Source: Candidatus Bathyarchaeota archaeon
Lineage (GTDB): Archaea > Thermoproteota > Bathyarchaeia > Bathyarchaeales > Bathycorpusculaceae
NCBI GenBank assembly: GCA_026414485.1
Contig: JAOAIX010000002.1
Coordinates: forward strand, 112,268-176,267
Length of the DNA stretch: 64,000 bases
Direction of reading: 5' to 3'
Position 1 is the stretch's first letter; the number at the start of each line of letters is the position of its first letter. Shown piece after piece: positions 34,352-43,431 of the stretch. Under the pieces are notes generated by a model. The model saw nothing but the letters and a program-made list of their open reading frames with translations. It searched no databases and was not told the DNA's origin. A program made the translations under genes and the position numbers.

Positions 34352-34957
34352 TTAAAGTTTGCAATTAAGTTTCTGGCTAATAATTTGGCGGTTAAATTCA
34401 ACCTTTTGGGCAATATCTGAAAATAGGTTGCCTCCATGAGTATCAATCGCAACCACCAGTGGACCAAACTTGTCTACCTCAAATTGCCACATAGCTTCCG
34501 GCTCACCTAAATCTAACCACTGTACACCTAAAACCCGTTTAACTGCTTGAGCAGCTAAAACTGCAGCGCCACCAGTAAAAGCACAGTAAACAGCACCAAA
34601 CTTAACCATAGCTTCGGCTGTACGTTGACCCATACCTCCTTTGCCTATGACCATACGTACTTTTGAACCTGCGATAAACTCTGCTTCAACTCCTTCCATA
34701 CGGGTGCTCGTTGTGGGTCCCGCTGCAACTACGACCCATTGGTTATCGTCCTTTTTCAAAACAGGACCACAGTGAAAAACAGCCAACCCCTCCAGATTTA
34801 TAGACAACTGTTTATTCTCTTTAAAAAAATCCAAAGCCCGTAGATGGGCTTGATCGCGTGCAGTCACAACTAAGCCTGAAAGATAAACTACATCATACAC
34901 TTTGAGCTCACGAATCTGAGTTTCTGAAAGAGGAGTTGCCAAATCATACTTTGCCAA
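34352..34957 (-). CDS. Fumarate hydratase, beta subunit (class I, C-terminal part)
   Basis: Smaller subunit (201 residues) of a two-subunit, iron-sulfur class I fumarase, interconverting fumarate and malate. Conserved blocks are ISGLVVTARDQAHLRALD-like sequence near residue 28 (here YLSGLVVTARDQAHLRAL), VVAAGPTTSTRMEG, VRMVIGKGGMG and AFTGGAAVLAAQ. The TTG start at 34957 follows the alpha-subunit stop by 15 bases. L(+)-tartrate dehydratase is a close relative and cannot be excluded by sequence alone. The enzyme fits a partial reductive or oxidative TCA pathway. Confidence 0.92.
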   Translation of the reverse strand: MAKYDLATPLSETQIRELKVYDVVYLSGLVVTARDQAHLRALDFFKENKQLSINLEGLAVFHCGPVLKKDDNQWVVVAAGPTTSTRMEGVEAEFIAGSKVRMVIGKGGMGQRTAEAMVKFGAVYCAFTGGAAVLAAQAVKRVLGVQWLDLGEPEAMWQFEVDKFGPLVVAIDTHGGNLFSDIAQKVEFNRQIISQKLNCKL

Positions 34958-34972
34958 ACGCTCTCACCAACG

Positions 34973-35854
34973 CTACTTTGTATGTGTCAAATATTTAACA
35001 GATCCATCAACTTCAATTCTAGCAGAGGCATGCCTTGCAGCCCAGCAATTAAACATAACCGCTACGGGAAAAGACGCAGGATGTCGAAACGCATAATCAA
35101 GGTGTACGCCCAGAACAGTGGTCCTTCCACCCATCCCCATCGGACCGATGCCGGTCAGATTAGCTGCTTCCAAAAGCTCCTGCTCCAAACAATCAAGAGA
35201 TTCATCTTCATTTGGTTCACCCAAAGGCTTTAGCAAGGCTTTTTTAGCCAAGTGTAACGCTAATTCTGCGCTACCTCCAACGCCTACACCTAAAATAGTC
35301 GGTGGGCAAGGCTGTGCACCAGCGCGAATTACTGCGTCAACCACAAACCGCTTCAACGCAGATAAGCCTTCGGCTGGGTTGAGCAGGCCTAAAACTGAAA
35401 AATTCTCTGAACCACCACCTTTTACCAGCACTGAAAGCGCCAAAGTTTTGCCTGAAACCAGTTCCCAATGGATCTCAGGTAAACCTCTGCCTGTGTTATC
35501 ACCACTATTTTTCTGTGTAAACGGGTGAACAGCGTTAGGTCTAAGCGGAACTTCAACAGTGGCTCTACGAACAGCTGCTAATAATGCGTTCTCTACGCAA
35601 TCTATGCCTTCAAACTCTGCGCCTACTTTAACAAAAAATACCAAATTTCCTGTGTCTTGACAAATAGGTACTTTCTTTTTTTCTGCCAAGGCGACATTGT
35701 CTAAAATAGTCTGCAACTGCGTTCTGGCTACCTCACTAGTTTCTTCTGTATATGCCCGCTGCAGAGCAGCTTTAACATCCTGAGGTAGAAAAATAACTGC
35801 TTGGCGCACAAGTTCAAAAGCCACTTCCTCTACAACTTTGTCCTGCCGCAACAT
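34973..35854 (-). CDS. Fumarate hydratase, alpha subunit (class I)
   Basis: Larger subunit (293 residues), which carries the [4Fe-4S] cluster. The cluster cysteines are those in VPICQDTGNL, AQPCPPTILGVG and MFNCWAARHA. NAVHPFTQKNSGDNTGRGLP and GPMGMGGRTT are further family blocks. ATG 35854 is preferred over the adjacent TTG 35857, as GGAGG lies just upstream. The pair is cotranscribed, alpha before beta, and is divergent from radA. Oxygen-labile class I fumarases are typical of anaerobes. Confidence 0.92.
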   Translation of the reverse strand: MLRQDKVVEEVAFELVRQAVIFLPQDVKAALQRAYTEETSEVARTQLQTILDNVALAEKKKVPICQDTGNLVFFVKVGAEFEGIDCVENALLAAVRRATVEVPLRPNAVHPFTQKNSGDNTGRGLPEIHWELVSGKTLALSVLVKGGGSENFSVLGLLNPAEGLSALKRFVVDAVIRAGAQPCPPTILGVGVGGSAELALHLAKKALLKPLGEPNEDESLDCLEQELLEAANLTGIGPMGMGGRTTVLGVHLDYAFRHPASFPVAVMFNCWAARHASARIEVDGSVKYLTHTK

Positions 35855-36028
35855 CAAACCTCCACAACACTTCCCATAATACCAATAAATTGTACTTATA
35901 CCTTCCAGGCAAGCGCAATCACTTTAACCTAACCCTCCACAGAACAAAATAGTACAACCTTCGTGTGTTTTAAATAGAGCTTAACTCCATTTAACCCACA
36001 AATCGCAACTCAAAATAAAGGGAACACC

Positions 36029-37081
36029 ATGAGTGAAGATTCAACTAACCAAGAAGACCAAATAAACGAAAAGGGCACAGAAAAAGAGCAGGAATCCAAA
36101 AAGCCAAAGTACTCGTTTATAGAAGACCTGCCAGGAGTTGGACCTGCTACCTCACAAAAATTACGCGATTTAGGATATCACACAGTCGAATCATTGGCTA
36201 TGGCTACTGCACGCGAACTCGAGCCTGTAGGAGTCAGCGAAAAAAAAGCTTTCCAGATTATAGAAGCTGCACGCTCAGCCATAGGTGTTAATTTTATACG
36301 TGCAGACGAACTCTATAGGATGCGCCAAACCGTTCAACGTCTAACAACGGGCAGCAAAGCAGTAGACAGGATGATTAACGGCGGCTTAGAAACCCAAACC
36401 ATAACCGAGTTCTATGGTGAATATGGCAGTGGAAAAAGCCAATTTTGTCATCAACTCTGCGTAAATGTACAACTTCCACCTGAACGCGGAGGTCTAAATG
36501 GTGGTGCACTTTACGTCGACACAGAAAACACCTTTAGGTTAGAACGAATCGTACAAATGGCTAAGCACTTGGGGCTTGATCCTGAGCAAGTAGTAAAAAA
36601 CATAATTTATGCTGAAGCCTACACTTCAGACCACCAGATGTTCCTTTTAGAAAACGCCGACGAAATAATCAAAACAAATAACATCAAACTAATCGTCATA
36701 GACTCTTTGACAGCGCATTTCAGAAGCGAATACATAGGACGCGAAATGCTTGCTACACGCCAACAAAAACTAAACAAACATATGCACAAACTCATCGCAC
36801 TCGCAAGAGCTTTCAACACCGTAGCCGTCGTAACCAACCAAGTCATGGCAAAACCTGACCAATTCTTCGGCGACGTCACCCACCCCATTGGAGGCCACAT
36901 AGTGGGGCACACAAGCCACACTCGCATCTACCTCAGACGAGCATCTCACGGCCAAGTTCGAATTGCACGGTTAGTCTCAAGCCCCTATTTGCCTGAAGGG
37001 GAGGAAATACTTAAAGTAACAGAAAATGGAATAGAAGACGTCACTGAAGAAGAAAAAGCAGCGAAAAGTCGCGGTCGATAA
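36029..37081 (+). CDS. radA: DNA repair and recombination protein RadA
   Basis: Archaeal RecA/Rad51 recombinase (350 residues) that forms filaments on single-stranded DNA and drives strand exchange. The N-terminal helix-hairpin-helix domain (EDLPGVGPATSQKLRDLG) precedes the polymerisation motif region and the ATPase core. Walker A is GEYGSGKSQ, Walker B is LIVIDSLTA. DNA loops L1/L2 lie around RQQKLNKHM and HPIGGHIVGH. The acidic N-terminal tail is a little longer than usual. ATG 36029 follows AAAGGGAA. A 157-residue protein gene starts two bases after the stop. Confidence 0.98.
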   Translation: MSEDSTNQEDQINEKGTEKEQESKKPKYSFIEDLPGVGPATSQKLRDLGYHTVESLAMATARELEPVGVSEKKAFQIIEAARSAIGVNFIRADELYRMRQTVQRLTTGSKAVDRMINGGLETQTITEFYGEYGSGKSQFCHQLCVNVQLPPERGGLNGGALYVDTENTFRLERIVQMAKHLGLDPEQVVKNIIYAEAYTSDHQMFLLENADEIIKTNNIKLIVIDSLTAHFRSEYIGREMLATRQQKLNKHMHKLIALARAFNTVAVVTNQVMAKPDQFFGDVTHPIGGHIVGHTSHTRIYLRRASHGQVRIARLVSSPYLPEGEEILKVTENGIEDVTEEEKAAKSRGR

Positions 37082-37083
37082 AA

Positions 37084-37557
37084 ATGCCCGTGCCACAAGC
37101 TTTAGTAAGTAGATATTTCCAGCTCATCGCCAACCGGCAATTCACAGAAAGCGAACGCGAACTAGAAAATATAAAACAGGCAATGCCCAAAACCGAGTGG
37201 AACAGAGGCTACTTCCGAGCTCTATATGGTATTTACCTTGCCCAGAAAAACAACGATAGCTACTCCTTCTTTTCCAAATTAGACCTATTCGACAAAACCA
37301 CTCTACACGCTTATCGAAGAGAATTTTTAGATCATACACGAAACAGTCTACATGGAGATTTTGATCGTGGGTACTTCTCAGCTTGGGCAGACTGCATGCG
37401 TGTCCTCGTCCGTCTTGAAATTTCAGCACCACAAACCGCTAACGCTGAAGCTGCAGCACCTGAAAAAACGCAGTTAGAAACGTTGAGAACAGACAAAAGC
37501 CAAGCTACGATAGCCAATTTTCTAAAAGAGAAATTAGATAACGCTGAAAAAGAATAA
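37084..37557 (+). CDS. Hypothetical protein encoded directly after RadA
   Basis: Not recognised as a named family. A 157-residue cytosolic helical protein with TPR-like alternation in the first half (SRYFQLIANRQFTESERELE, NRGYFRALYGIYLAQKNND, RGYFSAWADCMRVLVRLE). An Ala/Glu-rich linker and a charged C-terminal helix (ANFLKEKLDNAEKE) follow. No catalytic or metal motif is visible. The start is two bases after the radA stop, implying translational coupling and possibly a role with RadA (inference). I recall an unnamed protein in the same position in other TACK genomes, but cannot verify it. Confidence 0.7.
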   Translation: MPVPQALVSRYFQLIANRQFTESERELENIKQAMPKTEWNRGYFRALYGIYLAQKNNDSYSFFSKLDLFDKTTLHAYRREFLDHTRNSLHGDFDRGYFSAWADCMRVLVRLEISAPQTANAEAAAPEKTQLETLRTDKSQATIANFLKEKLDNAEKE

Positions 37558-37574
37558 TCAGCCAGTTTATACGG

Positions 37575-37904
37575 TTACGTTGCAGGTATTGGCCCAATTA
37601 TGACGCTTAATGTCAGAACCATAACGACTAGCCAAGTAAAGAAGTAAATGAATATACCCATACTCATAATTTTTGAGGGCTTCTCAATTTTTGCTACATA
37701 CTTAGCTTTCAACAAATAAAATGAAACCAAATAGATAAGCAAAGCAATAGTTATACTGTTCAATAGGGTGTTAAGCTCACTCATCTGAGCCAAAACGGAA
37801 TTTCCCGTAACACTTTGAGCAACAACTGGAAGGGCAGCACTTACTAAGCCTGCAATCCCTCCCAACGCTACTCTGAGCCAATATATTTTTGTGAGGATAT
37901 CCAA
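37575..37904 (-). CDS. Small membrane protein, 109 aa
   Basis: Hypothetical integral membrane protein. It has three or four hydrophobic helices: KIYWLRVALGGIAGLVSAAL (residues 5-25), SITIALLIYLVSFYLLKA (about 50-67) and IFIYFFTWLVVMVLTLSVI (about 85-103). A short basic loop KYVAKIEKPSK lies between the last two. The KIYWLRVALG start looks conserved among related archaeal small membrane proteins, but no function is known. It starts with TTG 37904 and is convergent with the radA-linked gene. Confidence 0.62.
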   Translation of the reverse strand: MDILTKIYWLRVALGGIAGLVSAALPVVAQSVTGNSVLAQMSELNTLLNSITIALLIYLVSFYLLKAKYVAKIEKPSKIMSMGIFIYFFTWLVVMVLTLSVIIGPIPAT

Positions 37905-38230
37905 GTTCTTCTAACCTGTTATGGTATATTTCAGAACTACATTTAAAAAGTTGCCTACTACATTAAACTTTTCTGATTGTTTATGGCAAAAACACTTAAA
38001 ATAACAAACAAGCCATTCACCGTTTATCATTGTCGGCACTTTGCTATGCACCACTTTTGATAAAAACTTAACCACCGTTCTATATCAAGTCAAGTATACA
38101 CCGCATTTAAAAGCACTTGAAATGACCTTAAAATAACGATTTTAATTAGAATTTAATTGCTACCTGAATCAATGCCGAGCCTAATTTATAGGTTTCAAGA
38201 TCTATTATTATGCAAGTCGGGTGAAGCTAA
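37905..38230. other. Intergenic region between divergent genes
   Basis: AT-rich stretch separating the TTG-initiated membrane protein gene from the rqcH gene. It should hold both promoters: TAATTTATAG near 38179-38188 is a plausible TATA box for rqcH. A 25-codon ATG reading frame near 37984 shows no recognisable coding character. No RNA gene was recognised. Confidence 0.5.
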
Positions 38231-40282
38231 TTGCTCAAAAAAGAATTCACTAGCTTTGACGTTGCCTCGGTACTAATAGAGCTAAAACAGGAAATCTTGG
38301 ATTCAAGAGTGAACAACATCTACCAGACAGATGCCAAAACTTTCACTTTTAAATTACATAAAACTGATAAATCACCCATCCTACTAGTTTTTGAAGCTGG
38401 GCGAAGAATTCACCTTACAAATTACTCCCTGGATAACCCAAGCAATCCCCCAGCATTTTGCATGGCGCTACGCAAGTATCTTCGCGGCGCGTGGCTAGTA
38501 AACATTGAGCAATACGAGTTTGAACGGTTGGTATCTCTTTCGTTCAAGACGCAACAAGGCGTAATGAAACTGGTAATAGAGCTTTTTGGTGAAGGCAACG
38601 TGATTTTGGTCAACGAAAAAGGCGAGATTCTGCAAGCTATGGTTTACAAGCGAATGCGTGATCGGAACATTCTGCGCGGCGCAGTTTTTGAGCTACCGCC
38701 ATCAAGTGGGAAAAACCCCTTTAAAGTCAACATACACGAAATAGCAGAAGCCCTCAGAAAGTCTGGCGATGTTGAGGTTGTACGCACTCTGGCTCGGTTT
38801 TTAGGAATTGGAGGTGTCTATGCAGAAGAATTGTTGCTCCGAGCCAGAATAGACAAACGGAAAGCAGGTAATTTATTAGTAGAAGACGAAGTAAAAGCAG
38901 TCTTTGAGGCACTGCAGAGTTTACTTTCACCGCTTTTACTGAGGAAACTTGAAGCCTGCATAGTTATTGGTGATGAAGATGCTTTTTTGGATGCGGTACC
39001 CTTCAAACTAAAGCGCTACGAAGACGCAAAAGTTCAGTTATTTCCAAGTTTTCAAGCTGCACTTGACGAGTTTTACGCTAAAACAACGACCATAGAAAAA
39101 GCAAGGGCACAAATTCAAACTGCCGATCTTAAACGAGAGGAAGAAAAAATAAAACGCATTATAGCTGAGCAACAACAGATAGTGACTGAAGCTGAAAAAA
39201 ACGCAGAAATAGAAAAGAAAATAGGCGACGCTATCTATGCTCACTCAAAAGAACTTCAAATATTATTAGATCTTTTTTCTAAGGCGAAGTTCGAAAACAA
39301 AAATTGGAATACTGCTATCACAAAAATTCTGACGGAAAAACATGCAGGAAAGGTACCTTCTATTTTTTTTGATTCTTTCGACGTCCGGAACCTTGCCATA
39401 AATGTCGTCGTTGATGATTTGAAGTTTAGCTTGAGTCTGCGTAAAACGTTGTTTGAGAATGCCGCCGAGTTTTACGAGCGAGGAAAAAAAGCAAAACAGA
39501 AAGGCGCAGGAGCATTAGCGGCACTAGCACAGTCAAAAACGCGGTTGACAGAGATACAGGCGGGGTTGAGTGAAGCTGAGCGATTAAAAAATCTTAAACC
39601 CGCAGAAGCTTTAGAAGCACTCAGTAAACGTCGCGTGGAGAGCAAAGAATGGTACGAAAAATTCAGATGGTTCAGATCTTCAGAAGGCTTCTTGGTGGTT
39701 GCGGGCAAAGATGTCGTTAGCAACGAGGTACTTGTAAAGAAGTACACAGCTCCTCATGACGTGGTGTTTCATGCTGAAATTGTGGGTTCGCCGTTTGTTG
39801 TAGTCAAAACAGAAGGCAAAGATCTTGGCGAGCAAACTTTGAAGGAAGCAGGAGAATACGCAGCCTCTTTTTCAAGAGCTTGGCGTGAAGGAATGGGCTC
39901 AGCCGATGTCTACTGGGTAAAACCAGATCAACTCAGAAAGAGCAGCGTGTCAGGCGAGTTTGTTCCTCATGGAGCTTTTGCAGTAATAGGCAAACGGAAC
40001 TGGATGCGAAGCACACCACTACGGGTCGCGGTGGGTATAATTGAGAATAACGGCAAACTAGACTTCTTTGGAGGAGCTGTAGATGCAGTAAAAGCTAAAG
40101 CTAAGGCTTTTCTAGTGCTAGTGCCTGGAGACCAGACGGGTAAAGATTTGTTGAGTAAAGTTTTGAGAGAATTAATGTGTAAGTTGCCAAAAGACCAAAG
40201 TGACAAACTAGGTAAAGTGTCTATAGAGGACATCAGAGAGTTTATTCCATACACAAAAGGACGCGTACTTCAATCGTCTTAA
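38231..40282 (+). CDS. rqcH: Ribosome quality control protein RqcH/NEMF (Rqc2 homologue)
   Basis: A 683-residue NFACT-family protein. In bacteria and eukaryotes these bind split 60S/50S subunits with peptidyl-tRNA and add C-terminal Ala (or Ala/Thr) tails to stalled chains. The NFACT-N domain opens FTSFDVASVLIELKQEIL and includes YKRMRDRNI (with the Asp-Arg pair important in Rqc2) in the first 150 residues. Two HhH-like segments, a long coiled coil (about 285-465) and the NFACT-R domain (WYEKFRWFRSSEGFLVVAGK, with HADVYWVKP-like GSADVYWVKPDQL) follow. TTG 38231 follows GGGTGAAG. Confidence 0.93.
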   Translation: MLKKEFTSFDVASVLIELKQEILDSRVNNIYQTDAKTFTFKLHKTDKSPILLVFEAGRRIHLTNYSLDNPSNPPAFCMALRKYLRGAWLVNIEQYEFERLVSLSFKTQQGVMKLVIELFGEGNVILVNEKGEILQAMVYKRMRDRNILRGAVFELPPSSGKNPFKVNIHEIAEALRKSGDVEVVRTLARFLGIGGVYAEELLLRARIDKRKAGNLLVEDEVKAVFEALQSLLSPLLLRKLEACIVIGDEDAFLDAVPFKLKRYEDAKVQLFPSFQAALDEFYAKTTTIEKARAQIQTADLKREEEKIKRIIAEQQQIVTEAEKNAEIEKKIGDAIYAHSKELQILLDLFSKAKFENKNWNTAITKILTEKHAGKVPSIFFDSFDVRNLAINVVVDDLKFSLSLRKTLFENAAEFYERGKKAKQKGAGALAALAQSKTRLTEIQAGLSEAERLKNLKPAEALEALSKRRVESKEWYEKFRWFRSSEGFLVVAGKDVVSNEVLVKKYTAPHDVVFHAEIVGSPFVVVKTEGKDLGEQTLKEAGEYAASFSRAWREGMGSADVYWVKPDQLRKSSVSGEFVPHGAFAVIGKRNWMRSTPLRVAVGIIENNGKLDFFGGAVDAVKAKAKAFLVLVPGDQTGKDLLSKVLRELMCKLPKDQSDKLGKVSIEDIREFIPYTKGRVLQSS

Positions 40283-40357
40283 TATCTACAAGAAAGCCAA
40301 TTGCTAAAAATACAAAAACTATTTACTCATTCTCTTCATAACATATAAAAACGCTAG

Positions 40358-41413
40358 ATGAGCCTAATTGTTAAGAGGCACGGCTTAATGAAAAAGTTCA
40401 CGGTGACGCTCTTTACACTCGTGACAATGGCGATTTTGTTGTCAGTTTCTCTTTTAAGTTGGTATTCGACAAACAGCAGAAATGCCACTTTAACCGATAA
40501 TTTGGCTAAGCTGAAAGAGGAGTATTCAACACTTCAACAGATGTATTATTGGCTTTTAGGCAATTACAGTTCTCTTGAATGGAATTATACACGCGTACTA
40601 ATGGAGCCGCCTTCTATAGTGCCTAATCCAGGAGGTACAGGAACAGAAAACGAGTCGTATTTGGACAGGTTGGAAGCGTTGCAGAATCTCTACAACAGTT
40701 TGAGGATAAAATATGATAAGGTTATGGCGAATTATAATGAATTGCGCACCTTAACTGATCAAAGGCTTATGCGAGGAAACGTGGCTAAGTTTATTGTTCC
40801 CTCAGATCCCGCTGTGTTAAGTCTCGTCTATAATATTACAGGAAAAAGAGGAAATGTTACCGATCCAAACGTAATGTGGAAAGACATCAAATCAATATAT
40901 GATTGGGTCGACAATAACATCAAGTACCGCGAAGATGGGTTGTATCCCATTTTACCCTATGACATCACAGATGTGAAAACAAAAGGTTTACGTCAAACTA
41001 ACCAAATGATTCAGTACCCTAATGAAACGTTGGCGTTAGGAATGGGTGACTGTGAAGACATAGCGGTACTTTTGACGTCCATTATACGCGCTTACTTCTT
41101 CGACGGCAACAGTAGCTATAGGTACACTGTTGAATGCATCTGGATAACTGGTAGCACTGCAGGACACGTAGCTGTTCAAGTTCCATTTACTCAAGGCAAA
41201 CTTGTCATTCTGGACCCGATACGAGACTACTTCAGCCATGATACACTAGGTCAAATTGCGTTGAACAGCGCATCCACTGAGATTTACAACTGGATGAATA
41301 TTTGGCGCCCCTCTCTTGGAAATGACATACATGTTTATCGCGTATTCAGCGATTACATGGATCAATTTTTTGATACCACTAATGATTATCTAGAATGGAT
41401 GTACCAGCGGTAG
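40358..41413 (+). CDS. Membrane-anchored transglutaminase-like protein
   Basis: Transglutaminase/cysteine-protease fold protein of 351 residues with an N-terminal membrane anchor (about residues 14-30). A coiled-coil segment (about 42-70) and a Pro/Gly linker follow. The catalytic triad is visible: Cys in LGMGDCEDIAVLL, His in GSTAGHVAVQV and Asp in VILDPIRDYF. The domain therefore faces outside the cell and is probably a protease or peptide-modifying enzyme; the substrate is unknown. An internal ATG at 40388 (M11) with AGAGG upstream is an alternative start. Single gene. Confidence 0.82.
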   Translation: MSLIVKRHGLMKKFTVTLFTLVTMAILLSVSLLSWYSTNSRNATLTDNLAKLKEEYSTLQQMYYWLLGNYSSLEWNYTRVLMEPPSIVPNPGGTGTENESYLDRLEALQNLYNSLRIKYDKVMANYNELRTLTDQRLMRGNVAKFIVPSDPAVLSLVYNITGKRGNVTDPNVMWKDIKSIYDWVDNNIKYREDGLYPILPYDITDVKTKGLRQTNQMIQYPNETLALGMGDCEDIAVLLTSIIRAYFFDGNSSYRYTVECIWITGSTAGHVAVQVPFTQGKLVILDPIRDYFSHDTLGQIALNSASTEIYNWMNIWRPSLGNDIHVYRVFSDYMDQFFDTTNDYLEWMYQR

Positions 41414-41497
41414 CAACAATAAGAGTGCTTAGACTGCAATAGCAACAAAAGATTCTTTAAAAGTGCCCTTCATAGTATTTAGATAGGGGGATTAGGC

Positions 41498-42196
41498 ATG
41501 TTAGTCAAAGTTCCTGATAAAAACACGGTATTTTTTGTATGGCTCAATAATTATGCAGGTTTACTCTTAAAAACACCTTCAAAAACCCTGCTTATAGACC
41601 CTGTAGAGATAAAACCGCGAAATTTTCCACAAGTTGATGCGATATTGATATCTCATGAACACTATGATCATCTTGACCAAAGGTTGGTTGCGGAACTTCA
41701 AAAAGTAACATCATGCCTTGTTTTTGCCGACTCAACATCATATTGTTCTTTAAAGAATAGTCTTCCTTCAGAAAAACTGAGAGAAATTCAAGTGGGTGAA
41801 CAAACAAAAATTGGAGAGGTAACCATCAAAGCTGAAAAAGCGAAACACCCTGCAGCCACCCCATTAACTTTTATTATTACAAGTGAAGATGGCGTCAAAA
41901 TATGGCACACTTCTGACAGTGCACCCTATCCAGAAATGGCTACTATTGCACAGAAGGAACAGTTAGATGTTGTGTTCTGCACAGTAGGCATAGCGCCTGG
42001 TGCATCAGCCGAAACAGGTTTTGAAATTGCGTGGTTAACTAAACCCAAAGTAGCAGTTCCGTATCATTCAAACTCTGTGGTTAACCAGAAAAAGTTTGCT
42101 GAAATGCTTAAACGAGAATTGCCAAAAACCACTTGTTTGATTCCTGAAATAGAAAAAATATATCAGGTTTCAAAGGGTGAAAAGAAGACATGGTAG
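41498..42196 (+). CDS. MBL-fold metal-dependent hydrolase (UPF0173-like)
   Basis: Metallo-beta-lactamase-fold protein of 232 residues in the UlaG/UPF0173 group. The metal motif is ISHEHYDHLD (near residue 51). Further ligands lie in AEKAKHPAATP, WHTSDSAPYPE and VPYHSNSV. LLIDPVEIKPRNFP is the family N-terminal strand-loop. Substrate unknown; relatives act on lactones or phosphodiesters. It overlaps pyrE by seven bases (42190-42196), so the two are cotranslated. Confidence 0.85.
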   Translation: MLVKVPDKNTVFFVWLNNYAGLLLKTPSKTLLIDPVEIKPRNFPQVDAILISHEHYDHLDQRLVAELQKVTSCLVFADSTSYCSLKNSLPSEKLREIQVGEQTKIGEVTIKAEKAKHPAATPLTFIITSEDGVKIWHTSDSAPYPEMATIAQKEQLDVVFCTVGIAPGASAETGFEIAWLTKPKVAVPYHSNSVVNQKKFAEMLKRELPKTTCLIPEIEKIYQVSKGEKKTW

Positions 42197-42804
42197 AAAA
42201 CAAAAAAATGGAAATGGCAAAAATTCTCAACAAAATTGGAGCCTTGCAATTTGGAATTTTTAAGCTTACAAGTGGCAAGATCAGCCCCTACTATATTGAT
42301 CTTCGGATTGTCCCAAGTTTCCCAGATGTATTTCGAGACATATGCCACTCCTGTGCACAAATGATAATAAGCGAAGTGGGAATTAAAAACTTTGATAGAA
42401 TCGCAGGTATACCCATAGCAGGCATACCGTTTGCTTCACAAATTGCGTTTAGTTTAAAAAAACCCTTTCTTTATTCTCGCCAAGTAACGAAGCACCAAGG
42501 AAGAGAAAGAAGAGTAGAAGGAATTTTGGTATCAGGAGACCGAGTTTTAATTGTTGACGATTTGGTAACCACAGGAGTAACAATACAAAAAGCAGCAGAC
42601 GCCGTACGTGCAGAGGGAGGGGTAATTACAGACGCCGTAGCCTTTTTAGATCGCGAAGAGGGAGGTAAGGAAAAACTAGAAAAACAAGGAATAAAATTAC
42701 ACACTCTTCTTAGAATCAGTGAAATTGCAAATACTCTGTATGAATTGGGCGCCATTGATGAAGAAAACTTGAAGATTATCAAAAAGCAAATCAAAAAACA
42801 CTAA
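42190..42804 (+). CDS. pyrE: Orotate phosphoribosyltransferase
   Basis: PRPP-dependent enzyme that converts orotate to OMP in pyrimidine synthesis. It has 204 residues, standard length. The PRPP loop is VLIVDDLVTTGVTIQKA (about residues 118-134). SGKISPYYIDLR near residue 30 and the flexible catalytic loop SRQVTKHQGRERRVEG complete the family pattern. ATG 42190 overlaps the MBL gene, and a purine-rich stretch (AAAGGGTGAAAAG) precedes it. No other pyrimidine genes are in the window. Confidence 0.95.
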   Translation: MVENKKMEMAKILNKIGALQFGIFKLTSGKISPYYIDLRIVPSFPDVFRDICHSCAQMIISEVGIKNFDRIAGIPIAGIPFASQIAFSLKKPFLYSRQVTKHQGRERRVEGILVSGDRVLIVDDLVTTGVTIQKAADAVRAEGGVITDAVAFLDREEGGKEKLEKQGIKLHTLLRISEIANTLYELGAIDEENLKIIKKQIKKH

Positions 42805-42814
42805 AAATTCATAG

Positions 42815-43375
42815 CTAATCATAAAAAATTAGGTTTTGCGTTTCCAGCAACAGATGCAGTTTAGCTACTGCGTCATAAACTTCTTCTTCTTTTTTAGCAC
42901 CTGTACAAACAAGTTTACCGCTGGCAAACAGCAAAATTACCACTTTTGGCTCATCCATACGGTAGATCAGCCCTGGAAACTGCTCAGGCTCATACATTGT
43001 TTTACCAAGAACGTATGCAGCTTTTTCTAAATCAATCAATCCACCTAGGCTTGCAGAAGAAACAATGTTTTGTATCTTCAGTTCGGGTTTGCTTATAATT
43101 ATTATTCCACTTTTTTTTAGTTCCTTAATAACCTTAATAACTGCTCGACGGGCTTCCTTCTCAGATTTGGCCCCCGTGCAAACCATTTTTCCAGAATTAA
43201 AAATCAAAGTAGCGGTTTTCGGTCGCTTTAGTCGAAAAACAAGTCCAGGAAACTGTTCAGGACGATATTCCACGCCAGGGTAGCCCTTTACAACCGCGTT
43301 TAAATCGACTTTCTGGTTCAGAGTAGCAGAAGCAACAACGTTTTCGATGCTTATGGTGGCTTTAACTTTAGTCAA
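42815..43375 (-). CDS. tbp: TATA-box-binding protein
   Basis: General transcription factor that binds the archaeal TATA box and recruits TFB. It has 186 residues with the two-fold repeat. Repeat 1 has VVASATLNQKVDLN, EYRPEQFPGLVFRLKRPK and GKMVCTGAKSEKEARRAV. Repeat 2 has IVSSASLGGLIDLE, YEPEQFPGLIYRMDEPK and GKLVCTGAKKEEEV. The phenylalanines of both PEQFPGL blocks, which kink DNA, are present. There is no long acidic tail. TTG 43375 is the start, with GGGAG about 12 bases upstream. Its stop is ten bases from the convergent pyrE stop. Confidence 0.97.
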   Translation of the reverse strand: MTKVKATISIENVVASATLNQKVDLNAVVKGYPGVEYRPEQFPGLVFRLKRPKTATLIFNSGKMVCTGAKSEKEARRAVIKVIKELKKSGIIIISKPELKIQNIVSSASLGGLIDLEKAAYVLGKTMYEPEQFPGLIYRMDEPKVVILLFASGKLVCTGAKKEEEVYDAVAKLHLLLETQNLIFYD

Positions 43376-43431
43376 TGAATTAACGTCTCCCTAGATACAC
43401 TTTATTAAATCGGTTTTCTTTATAAATACAT

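Noticed and set aside
35118..35528. Forward ORF of 136 codons
   Set aside because: Antisense to the fumarase alpha subunit, which has all cluster cysteines.
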